A stretch of DNA of 64,000 nucleotides from Agaricus subrufescens (taxonomy: Eukaryota > Basidiomycota > Agaricomycetes > Agaricales > Agaricaceae), in contig CM057063.1 in the NCBI GenBank assembly GCA_029945375.1, forward strand, positions 1,488,001 through 1,552,000, read 5' to 3'. Below the pieces are notes generated by a model that did not search any database, was not told the origin of the DNA, and worked only from the letters and a program-made list of their open reading frames with translations. Position numbers and translations under genes: made by a program. Numbering within the stretch: position 1 is the stretch's first letter; each line of letters begins with the position of its first letter. Positions 23,020 through 35,039 of this stretch are shown piece by piece.

Positions 23020-24182
23020 GTACTTGGGCTTTTGGGCCCACAGGCATGATCCAGCCTGCATGTCTTGTCAAGAATCGATCAAAGATTTAAATCAGTGGGC
23101 TTCAGAGCCAAACTTAGTAGCAGTGTCTGGGGGACGTTTGTACATTCTTTCTGATCCACCATCACCAAATTGTATACCCCATCCGATATTCATGTTCCGC
23201 CTTTTTTTGTTGTTCTGTCCAATTCATTTCCTTCAATTAGGGCCTTACTGCGCACATAGATATGGATCAGGAGGCCCGCATGACTACAATAGTCCATCCG
23301 GACCATCCCCCACAAATGTGCACGACCCCGACTCGAAAAGATCAGCCCTACATAGAATTATCGTATGTCTTGATCGATTTTGATTTGATTTCCCCAGATT
23401 ACAATTCCAAGAACATACATGACCCCCGCACCTGCCCCGCACTGTGGGGCCCGCAGGAAGGTGGAGGACCATTTATCCGGCACCACCCATACGACAGGTG
23501 TTTGACTGTTCCTGTCCCACCTTCACTAATGCAGAACTGCCAGGACCCCGAACTTCACTATAAAAGTTGCTGTACCTTACATCGAAGTTACGAGATACAG
23601 TCTAATGTTGTTGCTGTCCGTCTACGGCGCAATGTCGTCTCCGTGATTACGGGAAATCTGACAGTTACTACAGTTTTTTTTGGAGATTACGCGCTTCCCG
23701 AAGCCGTGTTACATTGCGCGGGTTCATAATACGTCCTCACTATTGACTTTGTCCCACTTATCTCCCATCCCTTGCTAGTGAGATTTTCACCTCTTTTCAC
23801 ACCGTGTCCTAGTGCCGACTATCTGCGAGAATTCAAGGCCGATCAGTGTTCGTTACATGGGAATTGGAATGAACGAAAGACTCTCGCTTGTGCCCGGTGT
23901 CCTCATGCGACATTCTCCATAAAGATACCGTATACAGGGCCGCTCAAACTGACATCTTCGCCCCGTTAGGAAATCATACTCACATCCAGGACCACCTTGA
24001 ATAGCACCCGTGTCAAAAATATTGGAACGTGCTAAAAATATCCACGGTAAACTTCTTCAGTTTACTCCAACAGGTTGACAGTCAGGTGCATGCCTGAAAG
24101 CCAAGTCGAAAAGTGATGATCATGAGGCCATCATGGGACTGTCTCCGCGACTACGTATTTACTGTCGTCTTTTGAGGGGGCA
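23020..24182. other. Intergenic, no gene seen
   Basis: 1.1 kb upstream of the first aquaporin gene. Open frames here overlap in several phases and carry no recognisable motifs. Confidence 0.4.
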
Positions 24183-24190
24183 TATATAAA
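24183..24190 (+). promoter_or_regulatory. TATA box of aquaporin gene 1
   Basis: TATATAAA lies about 72-79 bp upstream of the ATG at 24262. Confidence 0.6.
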
Positions 24191-24261
24191 GCATCGGCAA
24201 GAGCACCCTGAGCGTTTCCTGTGAGGTTTTTATCCCTACTTACCCTATCCCTCGACTCATC

Positions 24262-25621
24262 ATGAATCGCTCGCCCCTTGTATTCCTTGGTGATATTAGA
24301 AAACGATGGAGCGTCGTCGAGTCATGGGAGAGGCAACGTAACCGCAAGCAACTTCATTGGATCACACAAGGCTTTGCTGAGGCCGTCAGTAACACAATAT
24401 TCTGCGGTAATTGGCCGTACTAAAATATAATTATACAGCTTGGGGTTTTCCTTTACGTCTATCCTGGTGAGCGCAATACAGTCGTTGAGCCTGTTCATAT
24501 TCTTACTCTACGCAGGTGTCGGATCAACGCTAGGATTCATTCTTGGGGGCATCACAAAGACTGAGGGATATTCTTGTAAGTTAGGAATGTTCACTGTATC
24601 TAGATCCATAAAATGACGACGAACAAAGCCGTACTCCAAATTGGACTTTCATATGGGTTCGGCATCTTGCTGGCTCTTGGAGTACCTAGCGGGGGTCATT
24701 TCAATCCTGCCGTATCTGTTGTACAGGTCATTTTCCGTGGATTTCCAGCACAGAAGGCACTCTGGTAATGTATACACCGTTGCTCATATGCTCCAGTTTT
24801 CACTCATGTTTAAAAGGTTCATCATTTGTCAAATTTTTGGTGGATATGTCGCCTGTATGCTTGTTTACTATCAGTGGGAGCCTCTTGTCAAGGAGATGGT
24901 TGCGTTGGGGAACCCAGCGGCTTTGTTTACTGCCCAAGGCGCTCCCGGTGCTTTCGCTTTGTACCGGAATCCTGAGGTGGGATTAGGACATATGTTCCTC
25001 AATGAGTTTGTTGGTGTGAGTTATTTTTTCTATATACTACCACCTGAATAATTGAAGTGTCTTGTGTAGTCTTTCGTTGTAGGGATTACTATTTGGGCGG
25101 CCACTGACCCGACAAACTTCATCATACCGCCCAGCCAAGCCGTTTTCTACGTTTCAGCTTCATAGTGAGTGGTGAAACCATTAATTCTCGCGCTTAGTAA
25201 CTCATATCATTTTCAAGCGTTGCTGTTATTTGGGCTTTCGCTATTCCCGGAGTTGCACTGAACACAGCCCGTGATGTTGGTGGGCGGCTTTGGGCCTTAT
25301 CAATCTGGGGCACAGAAGGTAATACACACAACTTGTCATTCCTAGACTGGACCACTCATCTGACTCGGATTTCTTATAGCTGCTGGGGGACGCTATGCTG
25401 CTATTGCTGCCCTGACCAATTTACTCGCAACCATCTTCGCCGTTGTCCTCTACGAGTTATTACTTGTTGATTCAGACAAGCCATTGACTCCAGAAGCCAT
25501 GATGTTTGGGCGGCTCGAACATGGCAATAGGCGCTTACATCCTCAGGAAATACCTGAAATTGAGGCCACTGTTGTCGATAAGCGGCGAGATTCTAGCACC
25601 GAAAAGACGTCTACTGTGTAA
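24262..25621 (+). CDS. Aquaporin / aquaglyceroporin (MIP family), paralogue 1
   Basis: Membrane channel for water or small solutes such as glycerol. About eight exons were read by eye. The cytosolic N-terminus (MNRSPLVFLGDIRKRWSVVE) is followed by six membrane segments. The first pore loop has the canonical GGHFNPAVSVV; the second reads ALNTARDVGGRLWAL, so NPA is replaced by NTA while the selectivity-filter Arg and the following Asp are kept. This NPA/NTA pattern occurs in basidiomycete aquaporins. Other blocks include QIFGGYVACMLVYYQWE and ATDPTNFIIPP. A hydrophilic C-terminal tail of about 50 residues follows the last helix. The next gene but 2.4 kb downstream is a diverged paralogue. The transported solute cannot be told from sequence alone. 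Confidence 0.9.
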
Positions 25622-27991
25622 GGAAATAACCTTATGCTTTTCTCCCAGAATTCTGGTGTCACACCCGCCATGAGAGCAGCCTCAGATGTATTATCATTCC
25701 ATTAGTAGCACAAAATAGTATATTGTACTGAGTATGATATAATTTACTGTACTCAGCATATGCAGACTTATGCCTACCTGAGTTAAATAGAAGACATCCA
25801 AGACCAGAGCCGCCGAAGGATGTACGTACGAACCATCAATGCGCTCGGTGCCAGCCCAGTGACTTGCCCTGATATGTAGTATGTACATCCACGCACGACG
25901 CCCGTGCATGGCAGAGTGACATAATCAAAGATAAACTTGCATGCATGAGACGTTGTTATGGTAATGCAGCTCCACAGTAGAAGCGAAAAGATGTTCATTT
26001 AAGAAAAAATCTAGCTTTACTGCGGGCCCAACGGAGGTCAACAAATATACATCAAACATATCAGAGCCGGGCGAAGCTTTAAATACCGTTTAGAAGCCTG
26101 GTCTAAGCTTCAAAGCAGTATAGTCAGTTTTTTTAAGTATAAGTCACGGAAGGACGCAATATTTATCTCACGCAAATGTCCATTCGGGGTGCGTGGCTGC
26201 CCAGGATCAGACATCGGTTACTCCGTCGCTCTCGGGGTGGCCATGATTAGATTGGCAGGTAAATCGTAGTCACTGACTTCTACTGCTCTGCTCGGCCGCA
26301 TTCAATTAAGTGTTTCGAGCTTCGTCCTTCCGTCTCAGCGTAATGGCTCTCTCACCTCTTTAGTTTCAGGCATTCATTAAGAATCGAACCTTGTTAGACA
26401 GCCAATCTTGATATGGCTTCTAGTGTATTCGCGCTTGGCTCTCCCAACCGAGGTCTTAAGTTGCCTCTGCCTACGGTATACCGTTATACTAGAACTGATT
26501 CTCCGCGCCACGAACAAAAAGTTTAAGTGATGTCGCGATGGTGATGCCATATATGGTTAATGGCGTCGCTGTGGGCGCCTAAATCCACGCCATATCATTG
26601 ATGCACTGTTCACCCTGCTACCGAATCAATGCCACCGGGAGGCCACATCACGACGTCACCCGCATTATTGATTCGCGTGCCTCAGCCCCATTATAGACGA
26701 ATTGGACTTTGAATGCTCTTTGGCGAATTTATTGCGGAAATACTGTTTCCCCGTAGAAGATGGAGTTAATTATGTTTTTTTTTTTACTGTGGATAAGTTG
26801 GGATAAGTTGGGATAAGTGTAGCAGCAGTTCAGGGACATATTCGATATGGTAGGGTTGGCCTCATTTGATGGATGGCAGATCAGGTTAAACTTTTACTTC
26901 GCTTAGGAATTGTTATCGCCGGGGCGGGCCGACATCAGTGATCCCGTGTCGGGAACCGAGCTTTGGATCGGAACAACACTCATCTGAGCGGCAACTAGTT
27001 AGCTATGTTTCAAGTCCAATCTTATCCAACATTCCACCTCGGTCCCATGTCGCAAGGAGCATACATCACTGCAGAGAGCATTTTGCTTTATGCAAATTTT
27101 GATCGAAAGCCTATCATTTTATGCAGTCAATTTTTACGTCGCCAAATGTTAAAATTTGTTTTTCGTATTTGATTTCTTATATCTGATGCAGGGTGCTGAA
27201 GGGGGTGACCCCTGCTAGGGATCCTAGGAACTGAACGACGGACGGGAATAACGCTAATTCTTTATCCTTAACGACATTCAAATCGAGTCAGTGTATAAGC
27301 ATTCAACCCTTTATCAACGCCCGCACTCGAGTCCCTTGCCGACACGAGTGGCGTGTCGAGATGGCTACTTCAGATTAAGATTAGCGTGCCGTAAAACCGG
27401 GATGAGTGATACCATTGCAGCCTGCTCGCTAAACTCAAGGAAAAACGGAGCATGTCTCGCTTTTTCCACGCCCTCACGCCGAGTCGGAAATAGAAAAGTA
27501 CCTGATGGTTCTACCACTCACCGTGCTTACAGGTACGAGCACCTCCAAAATAGTTGGCGAGCCTTACCTTGGGCTACTTGCTTGGCAAATTCTGGCATAC
27601 ACCTTCTCCTCTGCCTCCTATTTCTGATAGCGATCCCATCGCATATTATATCCATGAGACGTTTAAAATTTTTGTATGAAAAATCCAAATGGTGATATAT
27701 TTTTTATGCGACGCCATTGACAGAGATAAACTTCCTGAACCAGTCAGCAGGATCATCGCTGTCAGCTCATCAACAAATTTAGAGCAGGTCATGGAAACGG
27801 TGGGTGGCCGCCCCCGGTATAATATGTAAGCTTCTCTGAAACCCGCCGTTTCGTGGAGGAGGCTTGTTATAACCGCGGTGGTCGGAAATCAAATTCGGGG
27901 ATCCAGAGTTTAGATAAAAAACCGTCAAGGCTAAGGAAAGTGAAGCCAACATCCCCCCCCAAATCTCTGCAATCCCAGGTGGTGCAAGACG
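25622..27991. other. Intergenic region between the two aquaporin genes
   Basis: 2.4 kb with no convincing gene. It contains a short tandem repeat near 26791-26818 (GGATAAGTTG unit, about 2.7 copies) just after a T-tract. The 134-codon frame at 27291-27695 is Cys/Arg/Ser-rich, without a recognisable domain, and I treat it as chance. Confidence 0.45.
26791..26818. repeat. Short tandem repeat, GGATAAGTTG unit
   Basis: The unit GGATAAGTTG is repeated head-to-tail about 2.7 times, next to a T-rich tract at 26776-26786. No function implied. Confidence 0.7.
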
Positions 27992-29434
27992 ATGGCAGCA
28001 GAAGTCAAGCCAAACACAGTTTATCTCGGAGAAGTTATCGACCGGCCTAGATGGCTCGTTGCTTTCGAGAGGTGGAGAAACAGTTTCAAGGCAACACGCC
28101 TTATACTAGAGCTTTGGGCAGAAATGGTATGTTATTTTTTGTGGCCACGGTACATGGTTATGACGACTGACCCTGAAAAAGATAGGGTGTTTCCTATATT
28201 CTTATTTGGGTACGAGTCTTTGCATCCAGCCCTGGTGTGGCGCTAACGTTGATACCAGGTATCGGATCCGGCGTCGCGCAGTTAAATGCCAGAGTCAACA
28301 ACCAATCAATTTTGACATGTACGTCATGTACCGAGCGAGAGTTAGATTACCGGTGACTTAATCCTTGATTGATAGCGGGTCCCATACAAGTCGGTTTTGC
28401 CATTGTATTCGGCATCATTAGCTGTACCACGACGGCGAACAGCGTGTCCCCGGCACACTGCAATCCAAGTGTCACCATTGCACATGTGTTGTGGAGAGGC
28501 TTTAACAAGTGGAAAGCGGTACTGTACGTCACCAGCCCACATAGTCGAGATATCAAACTGATAGTAGTCGGGCCTGAAGTTACATCGTTGTACAAATCGT
28601 TGGCGGATACCTCGCTTGCATGGCGGTGTATTACCAGAATTTTGCTCTCTTCAAGCAGATGGAAGAGACCTTGCGAGAGCAGGGTATCCTGGACCAAGTG
28701 CAGTATACGCTGAACGGCCCCAGTGGAGTGTTTGCGTTCTATCGTCTTCCCGGTCAATCGTACTGGCAAGCCTGGTTGAATGAATTCATTACGGTGAGTA
28801 ACAGCCGACCGAAGCATTGATGTCGAAGAGGCACTGACCGATGATATCTTAGAGCATGGCGGCGTACACGATCTTCTGGGCTTCCTCGGACCCGAGCAAC
28901 CCCTTGGTGCCACCCAGATTAGGTGTCTGGGTAGGGGCGTTTGGATTGTGAGTCGTTTCGCCGAGTAAGCCGTTCGAGGTAGATCTGACGGAATAAACGC
29001 AGCGGAGTATCTATCTGGAGTTTCGGTACGATCATGAACACCTCCCGAGATCTCGGAGGCCGCCTCTGGGCCATAACCATTTGGGGACGACGAGGTATGT
29101 GGCTGTCCACAGTGCCAAAGGATTATGTAATGACTGTGCCTTTGCAGCGGCTGCGGGGCGCTATGCGGCGCTCACGTCGTTGACGAACATCACTGCGTCG
29201 ATAACCGCCATCTTCATCTACGAGATTATGATGATTGATTCGAGGAGGGTCGTGACTGCAGACTCGCTGGAGCAGTTCATGCTTATGAACGACCGACTGA
29301 GAGTCACGCCCGACCTGAGAAAAAAGCAGCGCGACACAGAGAAAGCCGGTCTGATGGCTGGCAGGACGGATGATCGCCGGGAGCGGCATCCCAGTGGAGG
29401 CTCGATGCCTGATTCTCACACAACCCTCTCCTAG
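27992..29434 (+). CDS. Aquaporin-like channel (MIP family), paralogue 2, atypical pore motifs
   Basis: Diverged tandem paralogue of the upstream aquaporin, with similar exon structure. Splicing restores one frame through all six membrane segments. Aligned blocks are LYIVVQIVGGYLACMAVYYQ, GVFAFYRLPG and SSDPSNPLVPP, which match QIFGGYVACMLVYYQ, GAFALYRNPE and TDPTNFIIPP of paralogue 1. Both pore motifs differ from consensus: AHCNPSVTIAH (NPS) and IMNTSRDLGGRLWAI (NTS). The Arg and Asp after the second motif are kept. The C-terminal tail of about 70 residues is highly charged. Since all splice sites and the frame are intact the gene is probably expressed, but pore properties may be altered. The start ATG (27992) gives MAAEVKPNTVYLGE. 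Confidence 0.85.
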
Positions 29435-29591
29435 AGGGCCCGGACACAAAATTCTTACTTATACTAATTCTGCTACTTCGTACTATACGTCTTGTTCTAT
29501 TCTAAGGCCTTTTTCCCGGGATAAAATTATTTTGAAGCCAACGTGATATCTCTCACCGGCAATGGCACACATGGGCCGGTATGTCTATGTG

Positions 29592-29600
29592 TATTATAAA
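29592..29600 (+). promoter_or_regulatory. TATA-like box of the reductase gene
   Basis: TATTATAAA lies about 50-59 bp before the ATG at 29651, within the 216-bp gap after the second aquaporin. Confidence 0.45.
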
Positions 29601-29650
29601 CTTCGTTTTTAGCTTCTTAGCTTCTTCCCAACAATTTTATTCCGTCGCTC

Positions 29651-31002
29651 ATGCCTCCCCAGACCTACAAACGCATCCTGCTTAACTCTCGTCCCAAGGG
29701 CGACATCGAACCGGACACATTTCGTACCGAGGTGCTTCCACTAACTTCACTTGGCAAGCCCGGAAGACAGGAGTGCCTTATTCAGTGCACATGGCTATCG
29801 CTTGAACCCGCCATGAGACAATGGCTCGTGGACGCGCGGAGTTATTTACCTCCTGTTCAGATTGGTGAAGTGAGTCCAACGGCGCCGCGGACTCATTGCA
29901 ATGATCTTGACGGAGACATATTAGACTATGAGGGCGCAAGGTCTGGGAGTCGTCCTCGAGGTCGGAGAGGGCAGCACGTTCAAGATTGGTGATCATGTTT
30001 CCGGTGTATGGGGGATGACTGAATATGCAGTGATTTCTGATACAAAACTCAAAAAGCTCCCGTATGTGCCATGCCTCATTCCCTTGCATTTCGACTCTAA
30101 CAAATTTTAGGATCTATCCGGGCATCCAACCGCTGGACTACCTCAACACCCTTGGTACATCCGGGCTTACGGCTTACTTTGGACTGAAAAAAATTGGTGA
30201 ACTCAAAGCCGGAGAGAAGTTAGTCGTATCGGGAGCTGCAGGCTCCGTGGGTTCTCTGGTGTGCCAGCTCGGAAAAGCTGCTGGCGCAAAAGTTTATGCG
30301 ATTGCTGGCTCACCAGATAAATGCGACTGGCTGGAAAAAGATATTGGTGTTGAGAAGGCTTTCAATTACAAGAGTCCGACGTTCTTCAAAGACTTCAAAG
30401 CGAGTGTTGGATACTTGGACGTGTACTTTGACAATGTCGGCGGAGACCTGTTAGATTTCATGTTGACGAGGTTGAACAAGCAGGCTCGGGTTGTCCTTTG
30501 CGGTAAGCCTCAGTAGCTGAAGAGAGTTACTTGGGACTAATTAGGACACAGGTGCCATCTCGGTGTACAGTAGGCATTGCCTGTCGTTTTCAACTGTCAT
30601 CTTTACTGACGGTGACTCCTAAGACGCGGGAAAACCAAAGGGCCTCCAGGCATACCTTAATCTCATATCTCAGCGGGCCAAGATACAAGGTTTCATTGTG
30701 TAAGAGGACTCTCCGTCTCCCCGTTTATGTAGCCACTGACTAGAGCGCTAGGTTTGATTACGCACAAGAGTACCCTGCTGCTATCGCGGAGATGGGAAAA
30801 GCGCTGGCTGACGGACGGATCCAACGTCGCTTCCACGTCGTCCAAGGTGGTGTTGAGGAGGCACCTAAAGCCCTATCCATGCTGTTTTCGGGCGCCAATA
30901 CCGGTAAATTGTATGTGAAAGTTCCAGTGGCGTTATCGCACAACACTGAATTTGTTCTGCAGAGTCGTGAAGGTGTCCGAGGAGCGTAACGCGAAACTCT
31001 GA
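29651..31002 (+). CDS. NADP-dependent medium-chain dehydrogenase/reductase (leukotriene B4 12-hydroxydehydrogenase-like)
   Basis: Zinc-free MDR enzyme that probably reduces activated double bonds of enones or enals using NADPH. Spliced exons run from MPPQTYKRILLNSRPKGDIE to VVKVSEERNAKL. Family landmarks are WLSLEPAMRQWL, GVVLEVGEGSTFKIGDHVSG, LGTSGLTAYFGL and the cofactor loop VVSGAAGSVGSLVCQLGKAA with GAKVYAIAGSPDKC. Later blocks are YFDNVGGDLLDFML, IQGFIVFDYAQEYP and the C-terminal GKLVVKVSEE. The order and the absence of zinc ligands match the prostaglandin reductase/double-bond reductase branch. Introns occur near 29870, 30064, 30503, 30573, 30700 and 30909. The substrate is not known. 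Confidence 0.9.
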
Positions 31003-31099
31003 CGAATTGGAGGTACCATACGGTTACGAATGTATATAATATTTTTAGAACACGTGAAGCCATGTGATTGTGTGCTGGCTCGTCTTGATCCAACATATC

Positions 31100-31799
31100 A
31101 TGTCCGACCGAGGTCAGTCTCGTCGCAGGCACTGGTCCCAAAATGCCGTCCGCCAGCTCAAGCTCATCATCCCCGGCGCCTCTATAACCTTCTACTTGGG
31201 CACCATCAATAAAATCCTTGGAATTCTGCACTCAGGGAATGGCTCATGGCAGAGGTGAGCGCATCGCAATATGCGCTGTCTCTTACTCCGTGAATGACCT
31301 CGCTCGCAGTACAATTACTCTTGCTGCTATCAGTAACACAGCGATCATGGTTGCATTATTTGCCTACATGCTGTTCCTAATATACTACAAAGACGAACAT
31401 CCTGATGTACGCCAGGCTTTCATCCTCGACCTGTTTTCCCAGTATCTAATATCATACGCTAGTGGAGGTCATGGCGACAGTCGGGCACACTGTCCATCAT
31501 TATTCCGGTACGACCCTGCATCTTTCACCCATTCAGTCTACTGAAAGGAGGAATCCCAGGTTTTAACAGCCACCATCATCCTTGGTTGGCTTCTTCATTT
31601 TGTGGTTCTAAGCAGGTGGTCAGGATTGGGGTACTTTCGGGGTTTCGTCGGTGGTAAGTGTTCGCATTTCATTTCTTTCTTTCCACTGAAATGAAACTCA
31701 GCGAGTGCGCTGTATGCGCTCATCTTTGGTGTTCTGGCACTGGTACCTGGCCCTAAGAAGGAAAAAGACAAGCAACCGATATCTGACCGCCGCCGTTAA
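31100..31799 (+). CDS. Small four-pass membrane protein, unknown
   Basis: Starts 97 bp after the reductase stop on the same strand. Five exons splice to a protein of about 165 aa. It has a basic N-terminus (MSDRGQSRRRHWSQ), four predicted hydrophobic segments (around LIIPGASITFYLGTI, NTAIMVALFAYMLFLIYY, TLSIIIPVLTATIILGWLL and ASALYALIFGVLALVPG) and a short Lys/Arg-rich C-terminus ending SDRRR. Introns are about 50-55 bp with good GT-AG sites. I do not recognise the family. The topology suggests an integral membrane protein of the ER or plasma membrane, but nothing specific supports a function. Confidence 0.65.
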
Positions 31800-32465
31800 A
31801 CCATAGCCAGACACAGCGCGAGGAGTCATCAGTTGTTGATGTACCGGTGTCTCCGAGTTGCCATCTCATACTACAAAAACGGGCTAAAATCTCATAACTC
31901 TCGATCTCTTTGTATCCTTCTCTCGGTTTTCGCCTCAGTACGGGAGGCTAGAGCATGGTAGTAGATAGTGTTGAGTGTTTTCCATGATCTTGCATACCTG
32001 AATTATTTATCGGACTTTGGGAAAGACCTTGGACAGATCTGGACCACTGATTGCAACACGCTGCCTGGTCCAACGTTTAACGTTCAACGCTCGATGTCAA
32101 TGTCAACAATCAACATCCATCTTTTGCGACGCGTCTCGGGCGTGAATCTGCCAGACCGCGTCAGTACCTGTTGAGCCAGTGTCAGTATCACATGTCAGTA
32201 TGTCTATTTGTTGCACACAAAAGCACAGCATTTGAATCCTAAATGGATTTGTCCAACACTTATTATCCCCTCCTTTGACTTTTAGGGCTATTATTGTTAT
32301 TTCCGGAACAGGTCTCTAGGACGATGCCACTGCTTTATTTTCTGTCTCTACGGCAGAAAATAACATCTTAAAGCTCATTATGCAGGTAGTGGAATTATTG
32401 TTTCGCCACAGGATTTCACTGGCCATAAATACTAAGCCTTCCCAAGTAATTTCATTCGATACCTT
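31800..32465. other. Intergenic, no gene seen
   Basis: 666 bp between the membrane-protein gene and the next gene on the same strand. There are TATA-like AT stretches near 32428-32440 but nothing decisive. Confidence 0.4.
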
Positions 32466-34514
32466 ATGACTTCTCCATCCAGATCCAGGGCCGACTTACG
32501 TGCCCTGTGCCAGCCCTTCCATCCTACCCCTGAATATTTGGAAAATGGACCTCAGCTACCTTCCCGAGCTCAAGCCGAAATTGAGAGATATCACGAATTC
32601 GGCCAGCCTGTAGTTCCGACTTGCCCAACTTTCGATAATCGGCATCCCTATCGAGAAATGAATACACGATACCCAAGGCGTCAAAGCTCCGCCTATCGCC
32701 TAGTACCTGTCGCTGGCGACTCGTGGCGACGACATGACCATAGTGCTGGCTCTACTTATATCCGTCATAGTGAATGGCGGCCGTCTGCATCTTCGCGATA
32801 CGACACGTCCCCAATACGTTATCCAAATCCGAATCCTGTATTATCGCCACCTATCCAATCGCAATATGCATCGCATTCTCACTCCGGCAGGGTGCCAGTA
32901 CAACCACCCCCGTTGATTCGGCGGGGAAGCTCACCTCGGCTATATGCTCTTTCACGAGATCCATTGTATTCACGATCCGAAACGTCGCCGCCACCACCGC
33001 GTTCATTGCACTCGTATAATAGACCACCGCCACAAACAACGCATCACCCGATACACCATGAAAGATCTGTACAAGAACAACATTCGTATTTCCCCCCATC
33101 TGGTCCGCCGACACAGCCGCGATATTCGTCCTTACATCTCGGTTCACCACTAAATCTGCCATTTACATCTCATTCTGGAGCTGGACCATCACGATTGCCG
33201 TTTCCGTCGTATTCGCAACCCAGGCCATCATCACCACTGCCACATCCATCACATTCACATCACTCATCTGTTCATGCTGGTCCATCAACCTGGCTACCAA
33301 ATCCATCACACCCCGAACCAAGAGGATCACCAACTCCAGATCTGCCACATTTGCTGGCTACACCGTTATTATCGCCGTTTACTCTGCCACCTCCGGTGGT
33401 TACCCATAACTGTCGTCGACCTGATTTACAGAATCTACTTTCGAATCCTCGCGATCAACTTGAAGCGCAAATATATTCACTCGAATGGCTCCTCGAGGAG
33501 GCGCAGGTGAGCTTATGGTGTTGTGCATTATTAATGGGATTGTTGAAGTTGTTTCATCTCGATAGCGTAGGGGAATTGACGTCAAAGCTATCTTGATCAG
33601 CCATATGTTCCCTCCACCTATTCCGTCGTACAACCAGCCTCGTCTGACACACAACGAAAGCTATAGTACGCCACAAAATTTTCTTGACTTTTTTTTTTGA
33701 GAAGCTAATATCGATTGCAGTGAGGACTCGTAAACGTTCCTTGTCTGACGAAGACAGTGATGCTACTCCTCGAATTCCAAAGCGTCGAAGGGTTAAGACT
33801 CGCACTACTCTCAGAGATGGTGGTTCTACACATATCGACCCAGAACGTGACGGAACGGAAAGCGGAGAAGAAACTGCCAGGAACGATGATAACGATAGTC
33901 GAGTTAAAACTATAAGCCGTGAAGAAACTGTTGTTCAGGATATAGTTGATCGGAACGCAAGTCATGACAGAGACGCAGGTCAAGATGAAATTACGAGTCT
34001 TCATGAAGCCGATAGAAACCCAACTTATAATGAAACGAAAAGTCCGGATGATAACACGACTCTCAATGTTACCACACAGCATAATCAAAGTACAACTCAT
34101 AATATTACCGCGAGAGACAGTGAAGTAGAGGAATTACCCGCCCCTCGGCAAACCAAAACAAGTAAGTTTATAAGAATACCTATTCTACATTCGAGATTAA
34201 CATTCATTCCAGAGGGGAAACGCAAGCTGTCTACTATTCTCAGCGATGACGGCAACGTCGAATCCGGTCCCAGTGTCCCGAAGCGGCTCAAGATCAGGCT
34301 GAAGGTCAATTCCATGCGTCATAATGAAGGTCGTCCAGGAAGTTCCAGATCTTCTGGCGCCAAAGATGACTCCAAGGATTATGAAAATAACCCTGTGGAT
34401 GTGGCACCTGATACTGCTACCCGTGACAAGAAAGCGAACCCGGCAGTCCGTGATTTATCGGTCCCTCTGCGGAGGAGCTCACGGATTTCCAAGGCGAGGA
34501 CTCGGACGAGTTAA
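32466..34514 (+). CDS. Low-complexity, probably nuclear protein of unknown function
   Basis: Exon 1 (32466 to about 33507) encodes about 345 residues rich in Ser, Pro, His, Tyr and Arg, ending in a helical LEWLLEEAQ. A 60-bp intron (GTGAGC...GATAG), a short exon (GIDVKAILISHMFPPPIP), a second intron ending near 33720 and a third intron about 34162-34212 follow. The second half is charged (Asp/Glu/Arg/Asn/Thr) with basic clusters RIPKRRRVKTR, VPKRLKIRLK and a terminal RRSSRISKARTR, which look like nuclear localisation or DNA/RNA-contact patches. No recognised domain. The start is the first in-frame ATG. It lies 209 bp upstream of the transposon. Confidence 0.6.
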
Positions 34515-34713
34515 GTAAGGCGACATTCCCCTCTATACCCAGGTGGTTGTGTGGGTATCGTCAGTGTAATCCTATCGACCTCTAATGATTTAATTTATAA
34601 TTTAATGTTATGCGCTACTAGATAATACCCTTAGAACTTGGTTTTTATAGTATAATTTGGATAATTAAAGAAATTAGGCAGCACTTAATTTGTAGTTCGC
34701 ATTCGGTAAAATG

Positions 34714-34722
34714 GATCTAGGG
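34714..34722. repeat. Target-site duplication, left copy
   Basis: GATCTAGGG directly abuts the left terminal inverted repeat. The identical 9 bases follow the right terminal repeat at 41806-41814. Confidence 0.85.
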
Positions 34723-34738
34723 CAGGCTCCTACCCAGC
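34723..34738 (+). repeat. Left terminal inverted repeat (16 bp)
   Basis: CAGGCTCCTACCCAGC, exact reverse complement of 41790-41805. Confidence 0.9.
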
Positions 34739-34804
34739 CGACTCGACAAGTTCGCACGTTTGGCGAAACAGGGCCAAACACCGCGTAAAGAGGTGTGCTC
34801 ACTT

Positions 34805-34845
34805 GTGAGCGGCTGGCATTAAAGGTCAAACGGGCATCACCGAAG
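34805..34845 (+). repeat. Left subterminal inverted repeat block
   Basis: Two motifs, GTGAGCGGCTGGCA and CATCACCGAAG, in the same order and similar spacing as on the complementary strand at 41698-41738. Possible transposase-binding sites. Confidence 0.75.
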
Positions 34846-35039
34846 ACTTTTCCCGCGCGAGACAAAATGATAAAGATATTGTATTTTTGAATTATATAAT
34901 CATATCCAGTGTGTGACCGTAACGGAGTCCATATAAGGACTACGTCGTTTAGCCTACACTCGCGAAGCCAGTTGTTGATGCTTCCACACAATACAGGCGT
35001 AAACGATGGTTTCCAAGGTGTACAGAGCAAATTATTTTC

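Noticed and set aside
26370..26400. GGTTCGATTCTT on the minus strand, resembling a tRNA T-arm
   Set aside because: The stem does not pair over five bases and no acceptor stem or anticodon arm could be folded around it.
27291..27695. 134-codon frame between the aquaporins
   Set aside because: Cys/Arg/Ser-rich without any conserved block or splice context.
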